Shown here piece by piece: positions 11,771 through 20,753 of a stretch of 64,000 nucleotides of DNA. Origin of the DNA: Acidovorax sp. 106 (GTDB lineage: Bacteria > Pseudomonadota > Gammaproteobacteria > Burkholderiales > Burkholderiaceae_C); NCBI RefSeq assembly GCF_003663825.1, contig NZ_RCCC01000001.1, positions 3,480,501 through 3,544,500 on the forward strand, read 5' to 3'. The notes under the pieces are model-generated. The model did no database searches. It worked only from the letters and a program-made list of their open reading frames with translations, and was not told the DNA's origin. A program made the position numbers and the translations under genes. How positions within the stretch are numbered: the stretch's first letter is position 1; each line of letters opens with the position of its first letter.

Positions 11771-13078
11771 ATGCAAGTATTTCGATCTGCCCTGTTGCGC
11801 TTTGCCGATGATGGCCAAGCCCTGTACGACGAAGACGGCCTGCTGGCCGTGGCTCCTGATGTCCAGGGCCGCCAGCGCGTGGTGGCTGCTGGCCCTTGGC
11901 AGGCGCTGGCTGCGCAATGGGCCGGGGCCGGGCAGGGCGCAGTCACGCACTGGCCGGGGCGCATTCTGGCCCCGGGCTTTGTGGATTTGCATGTCCACTT
12001 TCCACAGACGGATGTGATTGGCTCACCCGCTGACGGCCTGCTGCCTTGGCTGGAGAACTACACCTTTCCCCACGAATCGCGCTTTGCCCAACCTGAATAT
12101 GCCGATGAGGTAGCTGGGTTCTTTGTGGACGAGCTGCTGCGCAATGGCGTGACCACGGCGCTGGCGTTTGCCACGTCGCACCCCGAGTCCGTGGACGCCC
12201 TGTTTGCCGAGGCCCAGCGCCGCAGCCTGCGGCTGGTGACGGGCAAGGTGCTGCAAGACCGCCACTCGCCCGATGGCGTGCGCGACCAGACCGAGCAAAG
12301 CCTGCTCGACACCGAGGCCCTGATTCAGCGCTGGCATGGCGTGGACCGGCTGGGCTACGCCATCACGCCGCGCTTTGCCCCCACCAGCACGCCCGAGCAA
12401 CTGCGTGGCGCGGGTGAGCTGGCAGCCCGCTACGGCGATGTGTGGATTCAGTCGCACGTGGCCGAGAACCTCGATGAAATCCGCTGGGCGCGAGAGTTGT
12501 TTCCGCGCTCGCGCAGCTACTTGGCGGTGTATGACGACTTTGGCCTGATGCGCGAGCGGGCCGTGTACGCCCACTGCATCCACTTCGATGATGCCGACCG
12601 CGCGCTGATGCGCGAGCGCAAGACCGCTGCCGCCATCAGCCCCACCAGCAATTTGTTTTTGGGCAGTGGCTTCTTTGACTACGCAGGCGCTGACCGGGCC
12701 GGGTTTCGTTACGGGCTGGCCAGTGATGTGGGCGGGGGCACCAGCTTCAGCCCGTTTCACACCATGATGGCCGCGTATTACGTGGCGCGCGAAGGCCAGA
12801 CCAAAACCGGCCTGAGCCTGAGCCCCGCCCAGCTGTGGTGGCAACACACGGCAGGCGCGGCGCAGGCCATGGGGCTGGCTGGGGTAGTGGGCAACCTGCA
12901 GCCGGGCTGCGAGGCGGACTTTGTGGTGCTCAACCCCCAGGCCACGGCGCTGCTGGCCCGCAAGACGCAGCAGGCCCAGAGCCTGGAAGAGCTATTGTTT
13001 GCGCTGATCGTGCTGGGCGACGACCGGGTGATCGAGCAAACCGTGATTTCTCAAGCAAAATATGCCCCTAGCGCTTGA
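11771..13078 (+). CDS. guaD: Guanine deaminase
   Basis: A 435-residue zinc hydrolase that converts guanine to xanthine and ammonia. The metal motif [14 protein letters not shown] (about residues 75-88) and the phrase [14 protein letters not shown] are hallmarks of GuaD. The family signatures [33 protein letters not shown] and [14 protein letters not shown] follow. Length is normal. The last codons and the stop fall inside a copy of the recurrent hairpin repeat, which therefore supplies the C-terminus. The product xanthine is the substrate of xanthine dehydrogenase at the other end of this block. Confidence 0.95.
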   Translation: MQVFRSALLRFADDGQALYDEDGLLAVAPDVQGRQRVVAAGPWQALAAQWAGAGQGAVTHWPGRILAPGFVDLHVHFPQTDVIGSPADGLLPWLENYTFPHESRFAQPEYADEVAGFFVDELLRNGVTTALAFATSHPESVDALFAEAQRRSLRLVTGKVLQDRHSPDGVRDQTEQSLLDTEALIQRWHGVDRLGYAITPRFAPTSTPEQLRGAGELAARYGDVWIQSHVAENLDEIRWARELFPRSRSYLAVYDDFGLMRERAVYAHCIHFDDADRALMRERKTAAAISPTSNLFLGSGFFDYAGADRAGFRYGLASDVGGGTSFSPFHTMMAAYYVAREGQTKTGLSLSPAQLWWQHTAGAAQAMGLAGVVGNLQPGCEADFVVLNPQATALLARKTQQAQSLEELLFALIVLGDDRVIEQTVISQAKYAPSA

Positions 13079-13113
13079 TGTAAAAGCGCTGCCAGCTACA
13101 TATTTAATAGCAC
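13056..13113. repeat. Copy of the AGCTGCCAGCGCTT hairpin repeat overlapping the guaD stop
   Basis: The arms are AGCGCTTG and AAGCGCTGCCAGCTA, with the TTGATG loop between them. The guaD stop codon TGA lies within the element. Confidence 0.6.
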
Positions 13114-13169
13114 CCTTCCTCTTGGGCCTACGCGCAGTGGGGTGGGTGCTGCATCGCAGGAGTCAACCG

Positions 13170-13742
13170 ATGAGTATCAAGAGCGACAAGTGGATCCGCC
13201 GCATGGCCGAAGAGCACGGCATGATCGAGCCCTTCGAGCCCGGCCAGATCCGTGAACGCGATGGCCACAAGATCATCAGCTACGGCACCAGCAGCTATGG
13301 GTACGACATCCGCTGCGCGCCAGAATTCAAGGTCTTCACCAACATCCACAGCACGGTGGTGGACCCCAAGAACTTCGATGAAAAGAGCTTTGTTGACTTC
13401 CACGGCGACAGCTGCATCATCCCCCCCAACAGCTTTGCGCTGGCCCGCACGATGGAGTACTTCCGCATTCCGCGCAACGTGCTCACCATCTGCCTGGGCA
13501 AAAGCACGTATGCGCGCTGCGGCATCATCGTCAACGTCACCCCGTTTGAGCCCGAATGGGAAGGCTATGTGACGCTGGAGTTCTCCAACACCACGCCGCT
13601 GCCAGCGCGCATTTATGCGGGTGAAGGTTGCGCTCAGGTGCTGTTCTTTGAAAGCGACAAGGACGACGTCTGCGAGGTCAGCTACAAGGACCGCGGCGGC
13701 AAGTACCAAGGCCAGGTGGGCGTGACACTGCCCAAGGCCTGA
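13170..13742 (+). CDS. dcd: dCTP deaminase
   Basis: A 190-residue homotrimeric enzyme that deaminates dCTP to dUTP for thymidylate synthesis. Family motifs are [43 protein letters not shown] (with the catalytic region) and [14 protein letters not shown]. Length matches the family (about 190). The ATG at 13170 is preceded by GCAGGAG at a good distance. The reading frame is open upstream, but that extension lacks family similarity. It follows guaD after a repeat and may be transcribed separately. Confidence 0.96.
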   Translation: MSIKSDKWIRRMAEEHGMIEPFEPGQIRERDGHKIISYGTSSYGYDIRCAPEFKVFTNIHSTVVDPKNFDEKSFVDFHGDSCIIPPNSFALARTMEYFRIPRNVLTICLGKSTYARCGIIVNVTPFEPEWEGYVTLEFSNTTPLPARIYAGEGCAQVLFFESDKDDVCEVSYKDRGGKYQGQVGVTLPKA

Positions 13743-13796
13743 GGCCAGTTCTGAGTCCCTGCCGGGCCTGGGCCCCTGCGGGGCAGGCGGCTCAGG

Positions 13797-15497
13797 CTAC
13801 CCCTGCACCACCACCCTGTTGCGGCCCTGGCCTTTGGCCTCGTACAGGGCTTCGTCGCCCCGGCGTAGCAGGCGCTGCGCCGTGTCATCGGCACCGCGCA
13901 GAGTCGATACGCCCGCACTCACGGTAATGCGGCCTACCACCGGGTCGGTGAGGGCCGCCTGCGCATCCACCAGCGTCTGGGCAATGGCCCGGGCGCCGTC
14001 CAGATCGGTGTCGGGCAGCAGCGCTGCAAATTCTTCTCCCCCCAACCGGGCGACCACGTCCGAATCCCGCAGGCGCTGTGCCAGCGTGTGGGCTAGGCGC
14101 TGCAATACCTCATCGCCTACGTCGTGGCCGTGCGTGTCGTTGATGCGCTTGAAGTGGTCCACATCCACCGTGATGAGCGACAACGCGCGGCCACTGCGGC
14201 GCGCCAGCGCCAGGGCGTAATTCAACTGCGCATCAAAGCCTCTGCGGTTCAGCAGGCCCGTCAGGGGATCGCTGCGGGCTTGCAGGTCCAGCTCGCGGTT
14301 GGCGTCTTCCAGTTGCTGGGTGCGCAGCTGCACCTGGGCTTCCATGGCCTCGTTGGCGGCCAGCAGCCGGTGGGTCATGCGGCGCAGGGCCGACGACAGG
14401 CGCCGTACCTCGCGGCTGCTTTGCGTGGCCGGGATTTCTGCCCCTGGCTTGCCCGCTTCCAGGTCCTGCGCCGCACGGGCCAGTGCGTCCAGGTCTTCGC
14501 TCAGCCGACGTGCTGCCAGCCAAGCCAAAAAAGCGGCGACCAAGGCGGCTGCCAAACCCCCCAGCAGTGCCCGCTGCACCGCTTGCTCTGCCTCGGCAAA
14601 AGCGATGTCTACCGGCATGCGCGCCACGATGTGCCAGCCCAGGTCGCTTTCGGCGTTGCGGGCTTGCATGCGGGTGTGGGCTGTGAGGTATTTTTTGTCG
14701 TCTACCCACCGCAGTACCAAGGTTTTGCCGGGCTGCTGCGCATCGGCCGGTACTTTGTCAAAAGCCGGGTCTGGCAACGTTTGGCCCCGCTTTTGTAGCA
14801 AGGCTTGCTGCTCTGCCGGGGCGTGAATGAGCTGGCCAGCCTTGTCAAAAATGAACACCTCCAGCTGCTGGGCCTGTGCGGCAGCAGGCATCAGCGTCTG
14901 GATCATCTCGTTAATCCACTCCCAATACCCGTGCACGCCCAGCACGCCCACCGTGGTGGGGCCGATGCGGATGGGGGCCGAGAAGTCCACGAAGCGGTAG
15001 GGGTCTCCATTGCGGCTGGGGGGTAGCAGGCTTTCCAGCATCTTGGCCGGGTGTACATCGCCCACATAGGCGTTTTGAATACCCGCCTTAAACCAGGGGC
15101 GCTCACTCACGTTCTGGCCCACCAGCATGTTGCCCGATGCGACTCGCACAATGCCCTGAGCGTCTGCCACGCCCAGCCACAGGCTTTGGGGGTGGATGGC
15201 CTGTTGGCGAGCCAGCATGTGGATGACCTCGGGGGCCTCCAGCCCGTTGCGCCACAGCACCTCGGACGACGCAAGCACCTGCACCTCACGCACACGGTCA
15301 AACAAACCATTGGCCAGCAGCGTGGCAGTGTTGTCTGCCACGCCTTGCAGCGATGCACCTGCATCGCGCTGAATGCGTTGCTTTAGCACTTCGCCAAACC
15401 CCACCGATAGCAGCACCGACAAGGCCACCACCAGGGTGCCAAACACCAAAGCAATCTGGGTGCGCAGGCTGTGTCCTGGGGGGGAAGACTCGGTCAT
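13797..15497 (-). CDS. Membrane diguanylate cyclase with periplasmic sensor domain
   Basis: A 566-residue protein that should make cyclic-di-GMP. Membrane helices at about residues 15-38 and 318-338 flank a large periplasmic dCache-like sensor (FVDFSAPIRIGPTTVGVLGV is typical). A HAMP-like linker and short coiled coil lead to the GGDEF domain. The active-site motif is GGEEF at residues 486-490. An RxxD product-inhibition site (RDSD) lies five residues before it, so the enzyme should be active and feedback-controlled. It is convergent with dcd and divergent from the metalloprotease gene at 15772. Confidence 0.93.
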   Translation of the reverse strand: MTESSPPGHSLRTQIALVFGTLVVALSVLLSVGFGEVLKQRIQRDAGASLQGVADNTATLLANGLFDRVREVQVLASSEVLWRNGLEAPEVIHMLARQQAIHPQSLWLGVADAQGIVRVASGNMLVGQNVSERPWFKAGIQNAYVGDVHPAKMLESLLPPSRNGDPYRFVDFSAPIRIGPTTVGVLGVHGYWEWINEMIQTLMPAAAQAQQLEVFIFDKAGQLIHAPAEQQALLQKRGQTLPDPAFDKVPADAQQPGKTLVLRWVDDKKYLTAHTRMQARNAESDLGWHIVARMPVDIAFAEAEQAVQRALLGGLAAALVAAFLAWLAARRLSEDLDALARAAQDLEAGKPGAEIPATQSSREVRRLSSALRRMTHRLLAANEAMEAQVQLRTQQLEDANRELDLQARSDPLTGLLNRRGFDAQLNYALALARRSGRALSLITVDVDHFKRINDTHGHDVGDEVLQRLAHTLAQRLRDSDVVARLGGEEFAALLPDTDLDGARAIAQTLVDAQAALTDPVVGRITVSAGVSTLRGADDTAQRLLRRGDEALYEAKGQGRNRVVVQG

Positions 15498-15771
15498 GGT
15501 CGGTTTGTGGATTCGTAGTAGGTTGGCGCGCCCGCAGGAGAGGCGCAGGGCTCAAATCGGGGGCCGGCCTCAGGGCCGGGGCGGCTGTATAGTGGCACTT
15601 TACACAGGGTTGGGGCCTAAGAACCTTTTCTATGACCCAATAGACCCGTGCATTTGCGGGCCGAAGGCTGTGTTTTGATCCTCGTGGCCCACGGTCCCAG
15701 CGGGTGCCCCGAAAACAGGTTCTAAGATAGCCCACAAACCCCGCCGTGTGGCGGGATGCAGGAGCGATATC

Positions 15772-16647
15772 GTGAAATGGGAAGGCAACCGGGAATCTGA
15801 CAATGTGGAAGACCGCCGGGAGGAGGGTGGAGGCGGTAGCAGCCCGGTCTTTGGGGGGCGCAGCATTGGCATTGGCACCATCGTGATCGCGCTGCTGGGC
15901 GGCTGGATTCTGGGCGTCAATCCGCTCACTATCCTGGGGCTGCTCAGCGGCGGTACGCCCCCAGCCCAGGTGCAGCAGGCCCCCGCCCATCGGCCTGCGG
16001 CCGACGACAAGCTGGCGCGGTTTGTAGCCACCGTGCTGGCCGACACCGAGGACGTGTGGCAGACGGTTTTTCGCCAGGGGGGCGGGCGCTACCAGGAGCC
16101 GCGCCTGGTCTTGTTCCGTGGGAGCACACCCACCGCCTGCGGCACCGGCCAGGCGGCCATGGGCCCTTTTTACTGCCCGGCCGACCGCAAGGTCTACATC
16201 GACCTGGGTTTTTACGAGACGCTCAAGAACCGCCTGGGCGCCCCTGGCGATTTTGCGCAGGCCTACGTGGTGGCCCACGAGGTCGGCCACCATGTCCAGA
16301 ACTTGCTGGGCATCAGCGCCAAGGTAGACCAGATGCGCGGCCGTGTGAGCCAGAAGGAATACAACGCCCTGTCGGTGCGGCTGGAGCTGCAGGCCGATTG
16401 CTTTGCCGGGGTGTGGGCGCACCATGCACAAAACGCGCGGCAGATTCTGGAGCAGGGCGATGTGGAGGAGGCCATGAACGCAGCCGCCCGCATTGGCGAC
16501 GATGCCCTGCAGCGTGCTGGCGGTGGGGCGGTGGTGCCCGACAGTTTCACCCACGGCACCAGCGCCCAGCGCCAGCGCTGGTTTCACATGGGGCTCAAGC
16601 AAGGCAGCGTGCAGTCGTGCGACACGTTTTCTGCCCGCAGCCTGTGA
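15772..16647 (+). CDS. YpfJ-type neutral zinc metallopeptidase
   Basis: A 291-residue membrane-anchored predicted metalloprotease. The N-terminus VKWEGNRESDNVEDRR matches the start of E. coli YpfJ. That supports the GTG at 15772, which has AGGAG seven bases upstream. One membrane helix follows (IGTIVIALLGGWILGV, about residues 36-52). The zinc site is HEVGHH, near residue 167, with the downstream ELQADCFAGVWAHHA helix supplying the third ligand. Cellular role is poorly known. The gene stands alone. Confidence 0.92.
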   Translation: MKWEGNRESDNVEDRREEGGGGSSPVFGGRSIGIGTIVIALLGGWILGVNPLTILGLLSGGTPPAQVQQAPAHRPAADDKLARFVATVLADTEDVWQTVFRQGGGRYQEPRLVLFRGSTPTACGTGQAAMGPFYCPADRKVYIDLGFYETLKNRLGAPGDFAQAYVVAHEVGHHVQNLLGISAKVDQMRGRVSQKEYNALSVRLELQADCFAGVWAHHAQNARQILEQGDVEEAMNAAARIGDDALQRAGGGAVVPDSFTHGTSAQRQRWFHMGLKQGSVQSCDTFSARSL

Positions 16648-16727
16648 GCAAGCCCACGGGCAGGGTGGGGTTGGGGCTGCGGCGTGTTGAATGCAGTGGT
16701 TTCGTGTTTTTGACGGAAATGCTGGAT

Positions 16728-16772
16728 AAGTCTATTGAAATAAGCGCTGGCAGCTATCGATTTGATAGCGAA
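16728..16772. repeat. Copy of the AGCGCTGGCAGCTAT hairpin repeat
   Basis: AAGCGCTGGCAGCTATCGAT is followed by TTGATAGC, so a partial arm set is present. It lies between the metalloprotease and helicase genes. Confidence 0.6.
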
Positions 16773-16865
16773 TTCGGGTTTTCTCGGGAGTGAGTGGATG
16801 GCGCGGCGTTTCAAATTTCGAAAAAAATGCCTTTGTCAGCCCACGGTGCGACAATAGCGGGCTAA

Positions 16866-18362
16866 ATGACAAGTTCCTTTTCCAATTTATCGCTGGCCGA
16901 GCCGCTAGCGCGCGCCGTAGCCGAAATGGGCTACGAATCCATGACGCCTATCCAGGAGCAGGCCATTCCGGTCGTGCTGACGGGGCAAGACGTCATGGGC
17001 GCTGCCCAGACGGGCACTGGCAAAACCGCCGCTTTCTCGCTGCCGCTGCTGCAGCGCCTGCTCCAGCACGAAAACAGCTCGACCTCGCCGGCCCGCCACC
17101 CCGTGCGTGCGCTGGTGCTGCTGCCCACGCGTGAGCTGGCCGATCAGGTGGCCCAGCAGATTGCGCTGTACGCCAAGCACACCAAGCTGCGCAGTACGGT
17201 GGTGTTTGGCGGCATGGACATGAAGCCCCAGACCATCGAGCTGAAAAAAGGCGTGGAAGTGCTGGTGGCCACGCCGGGCCGTCTGCTCGACCACATCGAA
17301 GCCAAAAACGCGGTGCTCAACCAAGTCGAGTACGTGGTGCTCGACGAGGCGGACCGCATGCTGGACATCGGCTTTCTGCCCGATCTGCAGCGCATCCTGT
17401 CGTACCTGCCCAAGCAGCGCACCACGCTCTTGTTCAGCGCCACGTTCTCACCCGAGATCAAGCGCCTGGCCAGCAGCTACCTGCAAAACCCCATCACCAT
17501 CGAGGTGGCCCGCCCGAACGAGACGGCCTCCACCGTGGAGCAGCGCTTCTACAGCGCGGGCGACGATGACAAGCGCCGTGCCATCCACCAGGTGCTCAAG
17601 ACCCGGGGCATCAAGCAGGCCTTCATTTTTGTGAACAGCAAGCTCGGCTGCGGCCGCTTGGCCCGCAGCCTGGAGCGTGAAGGCTTGAAGACCGCTGCAC
17701 TGCACGGTGACAAGAGCCAGGACGAGCGCCTGAAGGCGCTAGAGGCCTTCAAAAAAGGCGAAGTGGATTTGTTGGTGTGTACCGACGTGGCCGCACGTGG
17801 GCTGGACATCAAGGACGTGCCCGCCGTGTTCAACTTCGACGTGCCCTTCAACGCCGAAGACTACGTGCACCGCATTGGCCGCACTGGCCGTGCCGGGGCC
17901 TCGGGTCTGGCGGTCACGCTGGTCTCGGGCAGCGATGCGCGCCTGGTGGGCGACATCGAGAAGCTGATCAAGAAGAAGATCGACCTGGAAGCGCTGGAGT
18001 ACGACGAAGACCGGCCCAAGGAGCGCATCAATGACGGCCGCCGTGCCTGGCGCGATGGTGCTGACTCCAGCGATCCGCGCGATGCCGGTGCCGCCCATCG
18101 CCGCGAACCTCGAGAATCTCGTGAGCCCCGCGAAGGGCGTGAACACCGCGAACACCGTGGCTTTCGCCCAGCGGCTGTGTCGCGCGATCCGTTCTTTGCC
18201 AAGCCGTACGAGCCCAGCACCACCGATGCCGCTCCCGCCTGGGAGGCCGCAGCCAAGGCGCCCGTGCGCAGTGGCGTCTCGGCCAACATCAAGCCCAAGC
18301 GCAAGGTGGCGGCATTGTTCAAGGCTTCGGCCCCTGCACCCGAGCCTTCCAGCCAAGCCTGA
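16866..18362 (+). CDS. rhlE: DEAD-box RNA helicase, RhlE type
   Basis: A 498-residue ATP-dependent RNA helicase. The Q motif region is MTPIQEQAIP and Walker A is AQTGTGKT (about residues 51-58). DEAD appears in VVLDEADRMLDIGF and motif III is SAT in LLFSATFS. Motif VI is HRIGRTGRAG. The helicase core ends near residue 385. A charged tail follows with repeated REP/REH units (about residues 405-430), typical of the RNA-binding extension of RhlE proteins. A role in ribosome assembly or RNA decay at low temperature is expected from the family. Confidence 0.94.
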   Translation: MTSSFSNLSLAEPLARAVAEMGYESMTPIQEQAIPVVLTGQDVMGAAQTGTGKTAAFSLPLLQRLLQHENSSTSPARHPVRALVLLPTRELADQVAQQIALYAKHTKLRSTVVFGGMDMKPQTIELKKGVEVLVATPGRLLDHIEAKNAVLNQVEYVVLDEADRMLDIGFLPDLQRILSYLPKQRTTLLFSATFSPEIKRLASSYLQNPITIEVARPNETASTVEQRFYSAGDDDKRRAIHQVLKTRGIKQAFIFVNSKLGCGRLARSLEREGLKTAALHGDKSQDERLKALEAFKKGEVDLLVCTDVAARGLDIKDVPAVFNFDVPFNAEDYVHRIGRTGRAGASGLAVTLVSGSDARLVGDIEKLIKKKIDLEALEYDEDRPKERINDGRRAWRDGADSSDPRDAGAAHRREPRESREPREGREHREHRGFRPAAVSRDPFFAKPYEPSTTDAAPAWEAAAKAPVRSGVSANIKPKRKVAALFKASAPAPEPSSQA

Positions 18363-18410
18363 GTAGGCAGGATCTACCCAGGTCTGTAGGTTTTTAGATC
18401 TTTTGGGCTT

Positions 18411-18467
18411 CTAGCGCTTGGTTGATAAGCGCTGGCAGCTATAAAAATGATAGCTTTTCCAGCTGCT
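18411..18467. repeat. Copy of the AGCGCTGGCAGCTAT hairpin repeat
   Basis: The arms TAGCGCTT and AAGCGCTGGCAGCTAT flank GGTTGAT, and a second small hairpin AGCTATAAAAATGATAGCT follows. It lies between the converging rhlE and NosL-type genes and may help to end both transcripts. Confidence 0.65.
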
Positions 18468-18491
18468 ATCGCAAAGGTGCCGTAGGCCGTT

Positions 18492-19178
18492 TCAGTGCGC
18501 GTGGGTTTCTGCACTGCTGCGCTGGGGTGCTAGCGACTGGAGCAGTGCGGTGTCTACCGCCGCAAAACCCAGCACCCGTCCCCCGCGCTGCTGCGCAAAC
18601 CGCTGTGCAGCCACCGTGTTGGCAAACGCTGGCAGGTTGCCCGCCCGCATGGGCCCCAGGGCCGACGAGCCCGCCACATACACCGCCTGCTGTGCGTCCA
18701 CCCAGGCCCCTGTGCCGGTATCGGTCACGTAGCGGGCCACGATGGCCTCAAGGGTGCGGCCCCGCGTGTAGTGGGCCACATTGCCCAGGTACTGCATCAG
18801 GCTCAGCGGTGAGTCGAAAAAGTAGGCATCCCCGTCCGCAAAAATGACCTGCGCCGCCCAGGCACGCGCGCGCGCCGGGTACATGCCGCACACGGGGCAG
18901 CGGGCGTCCTGGGGCACCTCGCGTGCAGCGGCCAGGGCCTGGCCGGATGCCGGGTTGTACGGCGTGGGAGGGGCCACGATGCACACGTCGTTCCCCACGC
19001 CAGGCAGGTTGGCCGAAGAGATGGCGCCTTGCGCTGCCCGCGCCTGCCATTGCCATACCGCTACACCGGCCGTGCCCAGCAGCAAGGCGGCCAGCGCGCC
19101 GCGCCGGGTGGGCTTGCGCGCGTCGCCATGGACGGGGCGGGCGGTATGGGCAAGCGGAGGATGGGGCAGCAGGCGCAT
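18492..19178 (-). CDS. Second NosL-type protein (CPVCGM subgroup)
   Basis: A 228-residue membrane-anchored or exported protein. The N-terminal region TRRGALAALLLGTAGVAVW (about residues 24-42) is a twin-arginine-like or uncleaved signal. The metal motif CPVCGMYPARARAWAAQV (about residues 92-109) is that of the CxxCGM NosL subgroup. The DSPLSLMQYLG and WVDAQQAVYV phrases fit the NosL fold. It differs from the true NosL just upstream, which has a CxLDGM motif. It starts 7 bases after that gene ends, so they are cotranscribed. A copper-handling role for nitrous-oxide reductase is inferred. Confidence 0.85.
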   Translation of the reverse strand: MRLLPHPPLAHTARPVHGDARKPTRRGALAALLLGTAGVAVWQWQARAAQGAISSANLPGVGNDVCIVAPPTPYNPASGQALAAAREVPQDARCPVCGMYPARARAWAAQVIFADGDAYFFDSPLSLMQYLGNVAHYTRGRTLEAIVARYVTDTGTGAWVDAQQAVYVAGSSALGPMRAGNLPAFANTVAAQRFAQQRGGRVLGFAAVDTALLQSLAPQRSSAETHAH

Positions 19179-19185
19179 GGCGGCC

Positions 19186-19773
19186 TCACATCCGGGTGTC
19201 TTGTTGCGCCCCGCCGCTCAGGTCCACCATGGCGGGCGTGATCTCGGCAAAGCGCAGAACCTTGCCGCCATATTCAACAGCAAACTTTTTCGCGTCAGCC
19301 TCTTGCGCAAAGCTGCCGATGGTGGGGCCCATGGAGCCGTGGCGCTTGCCGCCCACCACGTAGATGGCGGTCTTGCCGTCTATCCAGTGGCCCTGTGGTG
19401 CATTCCAGTCGGCTTTGCCCATGTCCTGCACGTACACGGCCTGCACGGCACGCACCTGCTCACCGGCCAGCAGGGTGCTGAACAGCTCCACCGTGTCGCA
19501 GAAGAAAGAGGGCTTGTCCTGTCCTGCAAAGCGCACCTGCGCCTTGGGGCCGGGGTAGTCGGCCAGCAGCATGCCGTCGAGTTCGCAGCTGGTGGTGCGG
19601 TCGATCTCCACGGGTTTCAGGGACTGCGCGCTGTTGTCCGCCTGGCTGCAGCCGGTCAGGCCCGTGAGGCCGGTGAGCGTGCCCAGCGATGCGAGGGCCG
19701 CCCAGCCCAGCAGTTGGCGCCGGGTGGCGCAGGCGCATTGGTATTGGTATTGGTTGTGGGATTTGTTCGTCAT
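19186..19773 (-). CDS. nosL: NosL, outer-membrane-type copper-chaperone lipoprotein
   Basis: A 195-residue lipoprotein that supplies Cu(I) during assembly of the CuZ site of nitrous-oxide reductase. The signal ends at LTGLTGC, with the acylated Cys near residue 42. The metal-binding segment is SCELDGMLLADYPGPKAQV, typical of proteobacterial NosL. DAKKFAVEYGGKVLRF is the conserved C-terminal element. I chose the ATG at 19773, which overlaps the nosY stop as ATGA; the longer open frame upstream is nosY sequence. An odd QYQYQ-CACATRRQ stretch precedes the hydrophobic core of the signal. Confidence 0.92.
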   Translation of the reverse strand: MTNKSHNQYQYQCACATRRQLLGWAALASLGTLTGLTGLTGCSQADNSAQSLKPVEIDRTTSCELDGMLLADYPGPKAQVRFAGQDKPSFFCDTVELFSTLLAGEQVRAVQAVYVQDMGKADWNAPQGHWIDGKTAIYVVGGKRHGSMGPTIGSFAQEADAKKFAVEYGGKVLRFAEITPAMVDLSGGAQQDTRM

Positions 19774-20585
19774 GGCTTGAATCTCCAGCTCGCCAGGCTC
19801 AGGGGCACCACGATCCAGCCCGCCATCACCGCGCCCATCAGCCATGGCTTGGCCAGGGCAGGGGGCACGATGCTGGTCAGGCCGTACAGGGTGCGCACGT
19901 CGTCGAGCGAGAACACGTTGAGGATGCGGAAAACGTCGGCCGGGTTGAGCAGCAGCAGGTAGGCCATGGCCTCGCCGCCGACGCTGCCGCCTGTGGCCAC
20001 CAGGGCGCCCAGCAGCAGCAGGTCAAACACCAGCACAAAAAAGAACCAGGCGGCAATCGCCAGACCGGAGGCGCGTGTGCGCTCGTGCGTGAGCACCGAT
20101 AGCAGCACCGCCATGCTCAAAAAGGCCAGCCCCAGCAGCACCGAGCTGATCATGAAGCCGCCGTAGTGGAACAGCGCAGCCCCGCTGAACTGCCGCACCA
20201 GCAGCACCGCCACCAGCCCGAACCCCGCCAGCGTGGAGAGCGTGAGCGCCGCCGCCAGCCCCAGGTACTTGCCCAGCAGCAGCTCCAGCCGCGTGATGGG
20301 CAGCGACAGCAGCAGGTCGAGCGAGCCGCGCTCGCGTTCGCCCACGATGGCGTCAAAGCCCAGCAGCAGTGCGATCAGCGGGATGAGGTAGATGACCAGG
20401 CTGACCAGGCTGGCGATGGTGAACTCGATGGAGCGAAAGCCCACCGTGCCCTGCTGCGCGCCGCCAAAGTAGGCGATGGCCAGCGAGAACACGGTGAACA
20501 CCAGCGCCACGGCCAGCACCCAGCGGTTGCGCATGCGGTCGCGGAACTCCTTGCCCGCGATGGTGAGGATTTGGTGGAATTCCAT
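19770..20585 (-). CDS. nosY: NosY, ABC transporter permease for CuZ maturation
   Basis: A 271-residue ABC-2-type permease with six predicted membrane helices (for example WVLAVALVFTVFSLAIAYF). It contains the family phrases ERERGSLDLLLSLPITR and LLGKYLGL. With NosF and NosD it forms the complex needed for copper-sulfide cluster assembly in nitrous-oxide reductase. It overlaps nosL by ATGA. It is separated from nosF by 168 bases that contain a palindromic repeat, unusual for a coupled trio. Confidence 0.94.
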   Translation of the reverse strand: MEFHQILTIAGKEFRDRMRNRWVLAVALVFTVFSLAIAYFGGAQQGTVGFRSIEFTIASLVSLVIYLIPLIALLLGFDAIVGERERGSLDLLLSLPITRLELLLGKYLGLAAALTLSTLAGFGLVAVLLVRQFSGAALFHYGGFMISSVLLGLAFLSMAVLLSVLTHERTRASGLAIAAWFFFVLVFDLLLLGALVATGGSVGGEAMAYLLLLNPADVFRILNVFSLDDVRTLYGLTSIVPPALAKPWLMGAVMAGWIVVPLSLASWRFKP

Positions 20586-20622
20586 ATCAGTGATCCATAA
20601 CCCACCCAGCGGGCGGTGTTGC

Positions 20623-20727
20623 TCCCTCTCCCCTTGTGGGAGAGGGCGGGGGAGAGGGGGCGATGCAAGCGCAGCGCGTGCTCAGGCCCCCTCTCCCCAA
20701 CCCCTCTCCCGCGAGGGGAGAGGGGCT
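20623..20727. repeat. CCCTCTCCCC/GGGGAGAGGG palindromic repeat cluster
   Basis: Two hairpins occur side by side. The first is CCCTCTCCCCTTGTGGGAG with AGGG, and the second is CCCCTCTCCCGCGAGGGG with AGAGGGGC. They sit between nosF and nosY on the operon transcript. The motif resembles widespread extragenic palindromes of proteobacteria. Confidence 0.75.
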
Positions 20728-20753
20728 TGTGCAGCGTGCAAGCAGAGGGTTTT

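Noticed and set aside
15610..15630. GGCCTAAGAACCT shared with the reverse complement near 52426
   Set aside because: A 13-base match without a longer alignment could be chance, and no symmetry or flanking similarity was seen.
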